DNA of 64,000 nucleotides. It comes from Imtechella halotolerans. GTDB lineage: Bacteria; Bacteroidota; Bacteroidia; Flavobacteriales; Flavobacteriaceae. Each line of letters starts with the position of its first letter. Positions within the stretch are counted from its first letter, which is position 1. Positions 26,546 through 35,150 of this stretch are shown in pieces. The DNA is taken from NCBI RefSeq assembly GCF_028743515.2, contig NZ_CP117969.2, positions 2,141,501 to 2,205,500 on the forward strand. The letters are read 5' to 3'. Both the position numbers and the translations under genes were made by a program. A model generated the notes under the pieces. That model was not told where the DNA came from, did no database searches, and saw nothing but the letters and a program-made list of their open reading frames with translations.

Positions 26546-29500
26546 ATGACATCATTATATCGAATTTTATCTTCCTCCAAATTAGCACTTATATTACTGG
26601 TAGTATTTGCTATTGCCATGGCAACAGCCACATTCATTGAAAATGATTTTGGCACGGCTACCGCCTGGCAGCTTATTTATAATGCCTTGTGGTTTGAACT
26701 AGTAATGCTCGGGTTATGCGTCAGTTTTGTGTTCAATATTTCCAAATACAAATTATGGCGAAAACAAAAATGGCCTATTTTACTTTTTCATTTATCATTT
26801 ATTTTAGTCATAATTGGTGCTGGGGTTACTCGATATATTTCTGAATCCGGAGTTATGCGTATCCGCGAAGGAGAAAGTTCTTCAACCATTATATCCAACA
26901 CCAATTACTTCCAGGTACACATTAGTGATGGTGATAACGTAGCTGTATTAAAAAAACAACTAGATTTTTCTCCTTTATCAGAAAATGAATTCACAATTCA
27001 GACAGACTATAAAGGTCAGACCTATACTATAAGTTTGGACAAATTTGTAGCAGATGCTCAACCACAAATTATTGAATCAGAAAAGGGCCAACCTCTTTTG
27101 GAACTTGTAATCGCAAGCGAAGATTCAGGTAGAGAAACCATTGTTTTACGTCAGGGAGAAACTGAAACAATAGGTTCACACAACCATAGTATTGGTTTTA
27201 ATGTTGAAGAGCCAGTAATGATTCATTTTAAACTGCAAGACAACACAATTTATCTACAAAGCACGGAAGATCTTAGTTCATTTGTAATGAGCACTCAGGA
27301 GGCTGGAACATTCAAAAAAGATAGTCTACAACCCCTGCAATTGAGATCCTTATATCGTGCCCATGACTTTTCTTTTGTCCCAATTTCATACCATCCAAAG
27401 GGAGATTTTGAATTGGTGAGTACATCTGAAAAACCAAAAGATAATGACAGCTCAAAGGATGACGCATTGGTAGTAACTGTACAAAAGGAAGACGAAAAAA
27501 AAACGGTATCGCTACTTTATAGAGAAGGTTTCCTACCAACACACCATCAAACTACTTTTGACGACGTTTCAGTCACATTATCTTATGGTTCTGAAGAAAT
27601 TTCTCTTCCGTTCGAGGTACGCCTAAATGACTTCCAATTGGAGAGATATCCTGGCTCTACTAGCCCTTCCTCCTATGCAAGTGAAGTAACTGTTTTAGAC
27701 CAAAAAGAGGAGTTTCCTTATCGAATTTTTATGAACAATGTTCTAGATTACAAAGGGTACAGATTCTATCAAGCCAGCTATGACACCGACGAATTAGGCA
27801 CGGTACTCGCCGTAAACAAAGATCGCCCAGGAACACTAATCACCTATTTCGGATATTTATTGATGGGAATAGGGATGCTTTTTTCTTTATTTGGAAAACA
27901 TTCAAGATTTTGGCAAATCAATCAAAAGCTACGAAGATTAAAAAAAGGTCAACTCACCTTACTAATAATAACACTTTTCAGTACTACTTACTTAGCAGCA
28001 TTCGATAGGGATACAAATGATGACATTTTCAAAAGGCAATCCATTAACAAACATCAATCCGAATTATTTGGTCGACTTCTTGTACAAGATCTAGATGGTC
28101 GAATTAAACCTATTAACACCCTAGCCTCCGAGTTTTTACGAAAACTTTCTGGTAAACCATATTATAAAAGTGACAATTTAAATTTATCAGCGGACCAGGC
28201 ATTCCTTGCAATGCATATGTTTCCAAATGATTGGCAACAAATCCCAGTTATTAAAATAGATAGAAAAAAAGGAGGAGATGTTTTTAAAGATCTCAAAACC
28301 AATGCTTCTGGGCTTGTATCCTTTCAATCGCTTCTGGGTCCACAAGGCGAATATCTATTAGCGGAAGCGGCGGAACTAGCTAATGTGAAAAAACCCGCTG
28401 AACGTTCTGAATCTGACAAAGAGATCCTTAAAGTAGATGAACGCTTTAATATTCTTTATAATGTATTATCTAGGGGTTATTTAAAAATATTCCCTAATAA
28501 AAATGACACCAACAATACATGGTTTGCACCAAATCATCATTTTAATGACTTCCCTGCAGAGGATGCAGCATTTGTAAAGAATATTCTCCCATCTTACTTT
28601 AATGATCTGGTCACTGACAACCTTAATGGAGCAACGGAAAAATTGTCTTATATAAAAACTTATCAAGACGTACTAGGTAAAGACATTATTCCTTCTGAAA
28701 AACAAATTAATGCTGAATTATGGTATAACAAAATGAATCTGAACTTCTGGATGTTCCAGATTTATTTTACCATTGGAGCCATTCTATTAATCTTAGCCAT
28801 ATTTCGAATTTTTGTTCAATCAAAAATTATCAATTGGTTATGGAATTCCTTTATAATTCTAGCTTTAATTGGATTCCTATTTTTTACAGGAAACATTCTT
28901 CTTCGCTGGTATATTGCGGGGCATGCACCATGGAGTAATGGCTATGAAATGCTTGTTTTCGTTGCATGGTGTTTATTACTAAGTGGACTACTTACCTTTA
29001 AAAAATCAGATTTTGCATTACCACTGGCAACGCTTTTTACTGGAGCTTTACTATTTGTAAGTTATTTAGACTGGCTAAATCCTGAGATAACAAGTCTAAT
29101 GCCGGTATTAAAATCATATTGGCTAAAAATTCACGTAGCAACAATTGTTAGTAGTTATGCTCCTTTAGCACTATCTGCTGTATTAGGATTAATGGCTTTA
29201 ATTCTAATGATTTTCAAAACCTCAACTACCAAAAATGCAATTGATATAAGGATTAAAGAACTCACCTATATTAATGAGCTTTCTATGACTATTGGTTTAT
29301 TTATACTTGCAATTGGAACCTTTCTAGGGGGTGTTTGGGCGAATGAAAGTTGGGGCCGTTATTGGGCGTGGGACCCAAAAGAAACCTGGGCACTAATTAG
29401 TATTATAATTTATGCTATAGTACTTCACCTTCGATTTATACCTGCATTAAATAATAAGTATATCCTAAATATGGTAAGTATGTTTGCTTTTTGGTCTATT

Positions 29501-29668
29501 ATAATGACGTCCTTTGGAGTAAACTATTATTTATCAGGACTACATAGCTATGCTGCAGGTGATCCACTTCCTATTCCTAAATTTGTATATTTCCTGGCAG
29601 CATTTATGGTAATAATTGCATTTATAGCTTATTTTAGAAATCGTAGATCTAACATCAAGAATTATTAA
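26546..29668 (+). CDS. ccsBA: CcsBA, fused system II cytochrome c heme lyase (ResBC)
   Basis: A 1040-residue fusion of CcsB (ResB) and CcsA (ResC). Residues about 12-95 hold the first ResB helices, a large periplasmic domain runs to about 430, and helices resume at about 435. A second extracytoplasmic part (about 490-730) precedes the CcsA domain, which carries the heme-binding WWD motif 'WGRYWAWDPKETWALIS' near residue 945 and helices to the C-terminus. It transports heme and attaches it to CxxCH motifs, and here probably also to the CxxCK heme of NrfA. It follows nrfA by 63 bp. Confidence 0.95.
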   Translation: MTSLYRILSSSKLALILLVVFAIAMATATFIENDFGTATAWQLIYNALWFELVMLGLCVSFVFNISKYKLWRKQKWPILLFHLSFILVIIGAGVTRYISESGVMRIREGESSSTIISNTNYFQVHISDGDNVAVLKKQLDFSPLSENEFTIQTDYKGQTYTISLDKFVADAQPQIIESEKGQPLLELVIASEDSGRETIVLRQGETETIGSHNHSIGFNVEEPVMIHFKLQDNTIYLQSTEDLSSFVMSTQEAGTFKKDSLQPLQLRSLYRAHDFSFVPISYHPKGDFELVSTSEKPKDNDSSKDDALVVTVQKEDEKKTVSLLYREGFLPTHHQTTFDDVSVTLSYGSEEISLPFEVRLNDFQLERYPGSTSPSSYASEVTVLDQKEEFPYRIFMNNVLDYKGYRFYQASYDTDELGTVLAVNKDRPGTLITYFGYLLMGIGMLFSLFGKHSRFWQINQKLRRLKKGQLTLLIITLFSTTYLAAFDRDTNDDIFKRQSINKHQSELFGRLLVQDLDGRIKPINTLASEFLRKLSGKPYYKSDNLNLSADQAFLAMHMFPNDWQQIPVIKIDRKKGGDVFKDLKTNASGLVSFQSLLGPQGEYLLAEAAELANVKKPAERSESDKEILKVDERFNILYNVLSRGYLKIFPNKNDTNNTWFAPNHHFNDFPAEDAAFVKNILPSYFNDLVTDNLNGATEKLSYIKTYQDVLGKDIIPSEKQINAELWYNKMNLNFWMFQIYFTIGAILLILAIFRIFVQSKIINWLWNSFIILALIGFLFFTGNILLRWYIAGHAPWSNGYEMLVFVAWCLLLSGLLTFKKSDFALPLATLFTGALLFVSYLDWLNPEITSLMPVLKSYWLKIHVATIVSSYAPLALSAVLGLMALILMIFKTSTTKNAIDIRIKELTYINELSMTIGLFILAIGTFLGGVWANESWGRYWAWDPKETWALISIIIYAIVLHLRFIPALNNKYILNMVSMFAFWSIIMTSFGVNYYLSGLHSYAAGDPLPIPKFVYFLAAFMVIIAFIAYFRNRRSNIKNY

Positions 29669-29689
29669 TTCAGACATCATTTTTCTCAT

Positions 29690-29729
29690 AAAAAAAGAAA
29701 TCCCCAAATGCCTAACTCATTCGGGGATT
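29690..29729 (-). terminator. Terminator of the GreA-like gene
   Basis: On the minus strand the stem AATCCCC / GGGGATT extends through CATT/AATG with one mismatch and is followed by a run of seven T. It ends the greA-like unit and may also weakly end ccsBA from the other side. Confidence 0.75.
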
Positions 29730-29775
29730 CTATCACAAAACAACACAATCATAAGACTATGATTATGGAATCTTA

Positions 29776-30171
29776 TTAATGATCATCATAACGTACTACA
29801 TTAACAATGGTCACAGATTTTTCACCATCGGGAAATTGCCACACAATTTCATCGCCTTTAGCGTAACCAATAAGGGCGGATCCCATAGGAGTTAAGATTG
29901 AAAGACGTTTTAAATGTACATTGCCATCTTCAGGTTTAACCAATTCATAGCCATGTTTAACTCCATATGGAGTATTAATATCAACAATACTGTTGAAACG
30001 TACAACGTCATTAGGCATTTCAATTTCAGATTTAACTTCTGCCTGTGTCAATTCTTCCTTAAGTCTGGTGAAAATATTTCGTTGTAATTCATTTTGAAAA
30101 CCTACCTTATCCAGTAAAGTTTTTAAATAAGTATATTCCTTTTCTTCTATAATAAGATTTCCGTACTTCAT
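29776..30171 (-). CDS. GreA/GreB-like (Rnk-type) transcription elongation factor
   Basis: A 131-residue protein. Residues about 45-131 match the C-terminal GreA/GreB FKBP-like domain ('VRFNSIVDINTPYGVKHGYELVKP', residues about 57-80, and 'SILTPMGSALIGYAKGDEIVWQFPDG'). The N-terminal 45 residues are too short for the full Gre coiled coil, as in Rnk-type proteins that bind RNA polymerase. It lies behind gdh, separated by a terminator-like hairpin, with hardly any room for its own promoter. Function inferred from the domain. Confidence 0.8.
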   Translation of the reverse strand: MKYGNLIIEEKEYTYLKTLLDKVGFQNELQRNIFTRLKEELTQAEVKSEIEMPNDVVRFNSIVDINTPYGVKHGYELVKPEDGNVHLKRLSILTPMGSALIGYAKGDEIVWQFPDGEKSVTIVNVVRYDDH

Positions 30172-30184
30172 GATGTATTAAATT

Positions 30185-30238
30185 TAAAAAAAGAGACTGC
30201 CGCTTTAAGAACCACTATGACTTGTTGCGACAGCCTCT
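30185..30238 (-). terminator. Terminator or attenuator after gdh
   Basis: On the minus strand a 12-position stem (AGAGGCTGTCGC / GCGGCAGTCTCT, two mismatches) with a 23-nt loop is followed directly by seven T. The next gene starts only about 14 bp beyond, so read-through may feed the greA-like gene. Confidence 0.7.
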
Positions 30239-30256
30239 AGGGTGGAAGAAAAAATC

Positions 30257-31534
30257 TTATGGAAAAATTCCTCTTTGCAAGTATGCCATTTCAATACGGC
30301 TAATTGCTTGAATGTATGCAGCTGTACGCCAATCTGTCTTATATGTTTCAGCAGTCATGTGTACTTTTTGGTGAGCTTCACGAAGTTTCTTCTCAAGCTT
30401 TTCCATAACCTCATCAAGACTCCATAGTTCTCCATTTCGGTTTTGCAACCATTCAAAGTAACTACCAATTACCCCACCTGCATTACATAAAATATCAGGA
30501 ATGATATGTACTCCTTTGTCTAAAAGAATTTCCTCTCCTGCTGTATCAATTGGACCATTAGCTCCCTCAGCAATTACAGATGCCTTTATCATTCCAGCAT
30601 TTTCTTCTGTAATTTGGTTACCCAATGCTGCAGGAATACAGATATCACATTCAATTCCGAAGAATTCCTTTGGATCTATTTCTTGTGCATGCTCATATCC
30701 TTTCAAGAATCCGCCATGCAATTTTGTATGATTATACAATGTAGCTACGTCCATTCCATCAGCGTTGTAATAAGTTGCTTTTGCATCTTGTACACCAACT
30801 AAAATAGCACCTTCTTCTTGCATAAAGTAAGAAGCCCAATAACCTACATTACCAAAACCTTGAACAATAAAAGTTTTTCCTTTTAGTGAAACTCCGTTAC
30901 GTTCAGCCCAAGCCTTGATATTTACAACAACTCCAAAACCAGTAGCACGGTCACGTCCCTCAAGTCCACCTGAACCAACTGGCTTACCTGTTACTACGTG
31001 TTGATTTTTAGAACGCTCTAGTGGCCCCTTTGTAGACATATAAGTATCTGCAATCCATGCCATCATTTGAGCATTAGTATTAACATCAGGAGCCGGAATA
31101 TCATGTTCAGGACCGATATTATCACCTAAAGCATACGTGAAACGACGAGTAATACGCTCAAGTTCTGCTTGAGAGTACTTTGAAGGATCAATTTCTACTC
31201 CTCCTTTTCCTCCTCCATAAGGAAGACCTGCTAAAGAGGTTTTCCAAGTCATCCAAGTAGCTAACGCTCTAGCAGAATCAATATCTACTGTAGGGTGAAA
31301 ACGCAACCCTCCTTTGTATGGACCAAGAGCATTGTTGTGTTGAACACGGTACCCTTTAAAAACTTCTACCTCACCATTGTCCATTTTTACCGGAAAGTTT
31401 ACCACAATCTCAGTATTGGTGATAGATAAAATTTTGCGGACATTGGGATTTAATTTCATTAAATCGGCCGCTTTGTTAAACTGATTCTGTACATTCTCGT
31501 ACATGCCCGTTTTCGGCTTTTCTTTTGTTACCAT
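30257..31534 (-). CDS. gdhA: Glutamate dehydrogenase (Glu/Leu/Phe/Val family)
   Basis: A 425-residue hexameric-type glutamate dehydrogenase, interconverting glutamate with 2-oxoglutarate and ammonium. The substrate site is 'GPYKGGLRFHP' and 'PYGGGKGGVEIDP' with the catalytic lysine. 'PAPDVNTNAQMMAWIADTY' and the dinucleotide-binding 'VQGFGNVGYWA' follow. Cofactor preference was not assigned. The ATG at 31534 is chosen because an AAAGGAAG ribosome-binding motif precedes it and an upstream extension would overlap the previous gene. It lies 13 bp behind the cysteine-module protein and is probably driven by the same sigma-54 promoter. Confidence 0.95.
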   Translation of the reverse strand: MVTKEKPKTGMYENVQNQFNKAADLMKLNPNVRKILSITNTEIVVNFPVKMDNGEVEVFKGYRVQHNNALGPYKGGLRFHPTVDIDSARALATWMTWKTSLAGLPYGGGKGGVEIDPSKYSQAELERITRRFTYALGDNIGPEHDIPAPDVNTNAQMMAWIADTYMSTKGPLERSKNQHVVTGKPVGSGGLEGRDRATGFGVVVNIKAWAERNGVSLKGKTFIVQGFGNVGYWASYFMQEEGAILVGVQDAKATYYNADGMDVATLYNHTKLHGGFLKGYEHAQEIDPKEFFGIECDICIPAALGNQITEENAGMIKASVIAEGANGPIDTAGEEILLDKGVHIIPDILCNAGGVIGSYFEWLQNRNGELWSLDEVMEKLEKKLREAHQKVHMTAETYKTDWRTAAYIQAISRIEMAYLQRGIFP

Positions 31535-31547
31535 TTTTCTTCCTTTT

Positions 31548-31811
31548 TTATTGATAATGTTCACAATGGAAAATAACCGCTTCATCATGATGCCACGTAC
31601 ACATTGATTCGATTAAACAATTCTCACATAATCCTTTTCGCTTTGAAGCTACAGGAACCGGATTCTCATTCCCATCGAGAGACACTTGTAGTGTAGGCCT
31701 ATTGGCCAACTCATACTCATTACATTGCCACAACACCTCATTTCGAGGATTGAAACTACAATGATTTTGATACAAGCAAGAAGTACAAATGCCTTCGGAT
31801 ACTACAACCAT
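31548..31811 (-). CDS. Small protein with duplicated four-cysteine module
   Basis: An 87-residue protein with two copies of one module: C9-x2-C12-x5-C18-x11-C30 and C62-x2-C65-x5-C71-x11-C83. Each is preceded by glycine and followed by x2-Tyr ('CNEY', 'CEHY'). The exact spacing suggests two metal (zinc or Fe-S) sites. I do not recognise a named family. The ATG at 31811 is preferred over an upstream TTG (31841) that would lie inside the sigma-54 promoter. It is cotranscribed with glutamate dehydrogenase 13 bp downstream, so a role in nitrogen control or electron transfer is possible, but unproven. Confidence 0.8.
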   Translation of the reverse strand: MVVVSEGICTSCLYQNHCSFNPRNEVLWQCNEYELANRPTLQVSLDGNENPVPVASKRKGLCENCLIESMCTWHHDEAVIFHCEHYQ

Positions 31812-31836
31812 GATTTTTCGGTTTCTTTCCCCTATA

Positions 31837-31854
31837 GGCAACTCTTATGCCAAA
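31837..31854 (-). promoter_or_regulatory. Sigma-54 (-24/-12) promoter of the cysteine-module/gdh operon
   Basis: The minus strand reads TTTGGCATAAGAGTTGCC, close to the RpoN consensus TTGGCAC-N5-TTGC. The GG and GC dinucleotides are separated by exactly 10 bp. The expected start point is about 15 bp before the ATG at 31811. A sigma-54-dependent activator gene lies immediately upstream. Confidence 0.8.
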
Positions 31855-31941
31855 GACCAATAAACCAATCTAAAAAGAAATAAAAAGATTGAAAATCAAT
31901 AATATATATCCAAATTAAAGACAAAAAGAAAGAAAGTTGTC

Positions 31942-31975
31942 GGGTATTTTTTCCCCATTTGGGTAAAAAATAACC
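31942..31975. promoter_or_regulatory. Long dyad, possible enhancer of the sigma-54 promoter
   Basis: Inverted repeat of 15-bp arms (31942-31956 and 31961-31975) with 13 matches and a 4-nt spacer, core GGGTATTTTTTCCCC. It is centred about 130 bp upstream of the predicted start point, where NtrC-type activators bind. It also follows the regulator gene, but no clear U-run follows on the minus strand, so a terminator is less likely. Confidence 0.5.
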
Positions 31976-31991
31976 AAATAGAATCTGTTGG

Positions 31992-33323
31992 TTATTGAAT
32001 TTTTTGACGTAGTGTTTTACGGTCAATTTGAAGAATTTCCGCCGCTTTAGTTTTATTATTACCAACCGCTCTAAGAACCCTCATAATGTGGTTCCGTTCA
32101 ACCTCTTGCAAAGAAAGAAGCTCTTGACTGTTTTCAGTTTCATTAGATATTTGATACTTTAAAAAATCGGGAAGCACCTCTATAGAAATTTCCCCATCAC
32201 ACATGATAATTGCCCTTTGGATCACATTTTCCAATTCCCGTATATTGCCAGGCCAACTATGACGCATTAACAGCTCCATTGCTTTTTCTGTTATGGTAAT
32301 TCCATCTCTTTGAAACTCACGAGAAAATTTTTGTATAAATGCGCGAGCTAAAATTGGGATGTCCTCCATACGCTCTCTTAGTGGAGGTATCCTTAGATTA
32401 ACTACATTTAATCTATAATACAAATCTTCTCTGAAAGTCCCATTTTGAACCATCCCATAAAGATCCACATTAGTAGCTGCAATCACTCTCACATTAATTT
32501 TTTGAGGACGTACTGCACCTATCATCGTAATTTCCTTTTCTTGCAACACCCTTAGCAATCGAGATTGTACTGCTGAAGAAGCGTTTCCTATTTCATCCAA
32601 AAAAATAGTCCCCCCATCTGCTGCTTGAAAGAAACCTGCTCTAGTTTCATTAGCCCCTGTAAAAGACCCTTTCAAAAACCCAAAAAGCTCACTTTCAAGT
32701 AAGTTTTCTGGAATAGCACCACAATTTACTGCAATAAATGGAGCTTTTGAAAAACTACCACTATAATGAATAGCCCTAGCAACTAACTCCTTCCCAGTCC
32801 CACTTTCTCCTTGAACAAGTACTGTAGCTCTATTATCCTTTACGCGCCCAATGACTTCTATTAGCTTTTGAAATGCATCAGAAACACCGATGATTCCTGC
32901 ATAACTCGAAACGGTGCCAGACATTTTGGGATTTGCTTGCTTAGTAATTCGTCTAGTGTGCAATACCGTATCTACTGCTTGCAATAACTCACCTTGTGTA
33001 AATGGCTTCACTAAATAATCCACCGCTCCTGATTTAACAGCCTCAATAGCTCCCGAAACGGAAGGAAAACCTGTTATGACCAACCTAGGAATCTTAGGAA
33101 AATGTTCCGCTGCATACTTTACCAACTGCAATCCGTGAATCCCAGGCATCTGCATGTCAGTTATCAACAAATCTACATGCGACCCTTTGAGTACATCAAT
33201 AGCATCTACTACATTACTTGCTTGATAGGTATGATAGCCGTTTGCTTGTAATTGGCGCTGTAACACTTCCAATAAATCGTAACTATCATCTACTATAAGT
33301 ATGCTTTCTTTATATGGTTTCAT
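31992..33323 (-). CDS. Sigma-54-dependent response regulator (NtrC/AtoC type)
   Basis: A 443-residue activator of sigma-54 RNA polymerase. The receiver domain (about residues 6-120) has acidic pocket residues and phospho-acceptor D56 in 'LLITDMQMPG'. The AAA+ domain (about 143-385) has Walker A 'GESGTGKE' (172-179), the sigma-54 contact loop 'GSFTGA' (219-224, Ser in place of the usual Ala) and Walker B 'GGTIFLDEIG'. A Fis-type HTH ends the protein ('NKTKAAEILQIDRKTLRQKI'). It overlaps its kinase by 4 bp. The adjacent -24/-12 promoter is its likely target. Confidence 0.95.
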   Translation of the reverse strand: MKPYKESILIVDDSYDLLEVLQRQLQANGYHTYQASNVVDAIDVLKGSHVDLLITDMQMPGIHGLQLVKYAAEHFPKIPRLVITGFPSVSGAIEAVKSGAVDYLVKPFTQGELLQAVDTVLHTRRITKQANPKMSGTVSSYAGIIGVSDAFQKLIEVIGRVKDNRATVLVQGESGTGKELVARAIHYSGSFSKAPFIAVNCGAIPENLLESELFGFLKGSFTGANETRAGFFQAADGGTIFLDEIGNASSAVQSRLLRVLQEKEITMIGAVRPQKINVRVIAATNVDLYGMVQNGTFREDLYYRLNVVNLRIPPLRERMEDIPILARAFIQKFSREFQRDGITITEKAMELLMRHSWPGNIRELENVIQRAIIMCDGEISIEVLPDFLKYQISNETENSQELLSLQEVERNHIMRVLRAVGNNKTKAAEILQIDRKTLRQKIQ

Positions 33324-34420
33324 TGTTTCAAAGGTAATGTAAGTGTAAAGATAGTCCCTTTAGGATAATTAGCCCCACAAGTAAGTTTCCCTCTATGACT
33401 CTTAATAATTCCATGAGCAACACTTAACCCCAAACCAGACCCTTCACCTACAGGTTTAGTCGTAAAAAAAGGCTCAAAAATTTGATTTCTAATTGCTTCT
33501 GGTATTCCAGTACCTTCATCCGCAATCATAAGAACTAAATCGTTTTTTTCTTCAGCAAGAGTAACTGTTACTACTCCTTTAGGTTTTGAAGCATAAATAG
33601 CATTAGAAAGCAAATTAAAAAGCACTTGAGTTAATTGAATTCCATCCAACTGAGCGTATACCTGCTCTTTTAAACAAACAAACTGTATTTCCAATTCCGC
33701 TTTTTGAAAATTCGGCCCCATTAACTTTAATGCATTCTCGACTAAGGGTTTCACATCTACCACCTGCATATGTTGAGGCATTTCACAAGAGAAAAACATC
33801 AATTTTTTAACAACTTCACGGGCAAAAATTGCTGAATTTATTATCTTCTGAGCATCTTGTGCCACTTGGCCATCATTTGTTTTTTGTTGTATCAACTCCG
33901 CAAAGCCTAAAATATTCCCAAGTGGAGTGTTAAGTTCGTGGGCTATTCCTGCAGTAATCTCTCCTAATATGGTTAATCTGTCAGTACGGGAAAGGTTACG
34001 TTGTATTTCTGTTTCTCGTTGCTTGTTGCGTTTACGCTCGATTACAATACTTATTTCATTTGCAATTTGAGCTAATAAAATCTTTTCTTCTTGTAAAAAA
34101 TGAGCTTGCTCATACCTGGAAGCTGGGTAATGAATAGCAATATATCCGATTGTATGTCCTTCCAGCACAATAGGAGCTTCCTGTTTTATGGTCTTCTCAA
34201 ATGGGGAATTGTCATAATGAAAGCCATCAACAGTTAAGCTTACTGTTGCATCTTGAGGATACTGCCAAGCAGATGGGATTCTTTTGGCAATAATTTCCAA
34301 AGCCACTTCTGGAGAATTGACGTGCAATGCAACAATACTAGACACCTCGTAAAGGCATGTAAGTTCCTTGATGCGTTCATTAAGTTTTATCACTATACGG
34401 TTTTCACTTTGAGATTTCAT
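33320..34420 (-). CDS. Sensor histidine kinase with N-terminal GAF-like domain
   Basis: A 366-residue soluble histidine kinase without membrane helices. Residues about 15-130 form a GAF-like sensor. HisKA follows with phospho-acceptor H161 in 'GIAHELNTPLGN'. The ATPase domain has the N box 'LLSNAIYASKP', G1 'IADEGTGIPEA', F box 'EPFFTTKP' and G2 'GSGLGLSV'. It acts on the response regulator whose gene it overlaps by 4 bp (ATGA). Being cytoplasmic, it probably senses an internal signal, perhaps nitrogen or carbon status given the gdh operon nearby. Confidence 0.93.
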   Translation of the reverse strand: MKSQSENRIVIKLNERIKELTCLYEVSSIVALHVNSPEVALEIIAKRIPSAWQYPQDATVSLTVDGFHYDNSPFEKTIKQEAPIVLEGHTIGYIAIHYPASRYEQAHFLQEEKILLAQIANEISIVIERKRNKQRETEIQRNLSRTDRLTILGEITAGIAHELNTPLGNILGFAELIQQKTNDGQVAQDAQKIINSAIFAREVVKKLMFFSCEMPQHMQVVDVKPLVENALKLMGPNFQKAELEIQFVCLKEQVYAQLDGIQLTQVLFNLLSNAIYASKPKGVVTVTLAEEKNDLVLMIADEGTGIPEAIRNQIFEPFFTTKPVGEGSGLGLSVAHGIIKSHRGKLTCGANYPKGTIFTLTLPLKQ

Positions 34421-34492
34421 GAGCTATTGAAATGAAATCATAAAAAAATTATAAATAGTACCCTCTTAATAGACAAAATTGATACCTTCCTT

Positions 34493-34509
34493 TTCTGAAT
34501 TTTTCAGAA
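34493..34509. promoter_or_regulatory. Short dyad between the kinase gene and the GT operon
   Basis: Inverted repeat TTCTGAA / TTCAGAA with a 3-nt spacer in the 124-bp divergent gap, 36 bp before the start of the plus-strand operon. It could be an operator; no regulator can be named. Confidence 0.3.
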
Positions 34510-34544
34510 GTTAAAATTACTCATTTTCCGCATATTTACACAGC

Positions 34545-35150
34545 ATGCTTACTAAACCATTACTTATTATTTTTATTCGAAATGCTGAATGGGGTAAAGT
34601 CAAAACTCGATTGGCCAAATCCATTGGCAATGACAACGCGCTTGATTTATACAATTTTTTACTTAAACACACAGCCGAAATTTCTACTCCACTCCCAATT
34701 GATAAATGGGTTTTTTACTCCGAGGAAATAATTCAAGAGGACGTGTGGCCTTGTGACCAATTTATTAAAAAGAAACAAAAAGGTGAAAACTTAGGACTAC
34801 GAATGAAGAATGCCTTTATAGAAGGGAAATCAGCAGGCTACAACAACATTATAATTATTGGCAGTGACCTCTTCGATATAACCACCGAAGAATTATCACA
34901 AGCATTCGCAACATTAAATAATAGCGATGTAGTCATTGGTCCAGCAATTGACGGTGGATATTACTTGCTAGGTTTGAAAGAAATACCAAAAGGAATTTTT
35001 GACAATAAAGAATGGGGTACTTCTTCTATTTTCAAAGATACTTTGGTACATTTGAAAACATTTAAAACTAGTATTCTTCCTCCTAAAAATGATATTGACA
35101 CGATAGAGGACATACTTAATAATCCAGTTTTTATAAAATACTATTCATGA
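34545..35150 (+). CDS. TIGR04282-type arsenosugar glycosyltransferase (DUF2064)
   Basis: A 201-residue small GT-A fold transferase. It starts 'LLIIFIRNAEWGKVKTRLAKSIGNDNA' (residues about 6-32), has the nucleotide site 'IIIIGSDLFDIT' and 'VIGPAIDGGYYLLGLKE', and matches the rSAM/selenodomain-associated transferase 1 family. That family is linked to ArsS-type loci. It would transfer or activate the arsenic-bearing sugar in the cytoplasm. It opens a compact operon and overlaps the phosphorylase gene by 4 bp. arsS itself is 12 kb upstream in the same direction. Confidence 0.88.
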   Translation: MLTKPLLIIFIRNAEWGKVKTRLAKSIGNDNALDLYNFLLKHTAEISTPLPIDKWVFYSEEIIQEDVWPCDQFIKKKQKGENLGLRMKNAFIEGKSAGYNNIIIIGSDLFDITTEELSQAFATLNNSDVVIGPAIDGGYYLLGLKEIPKGIFDNKEWGTSSIFKDTLVHLKTFKTSILPPKNDIDTIEDILNNPVFIKYYS

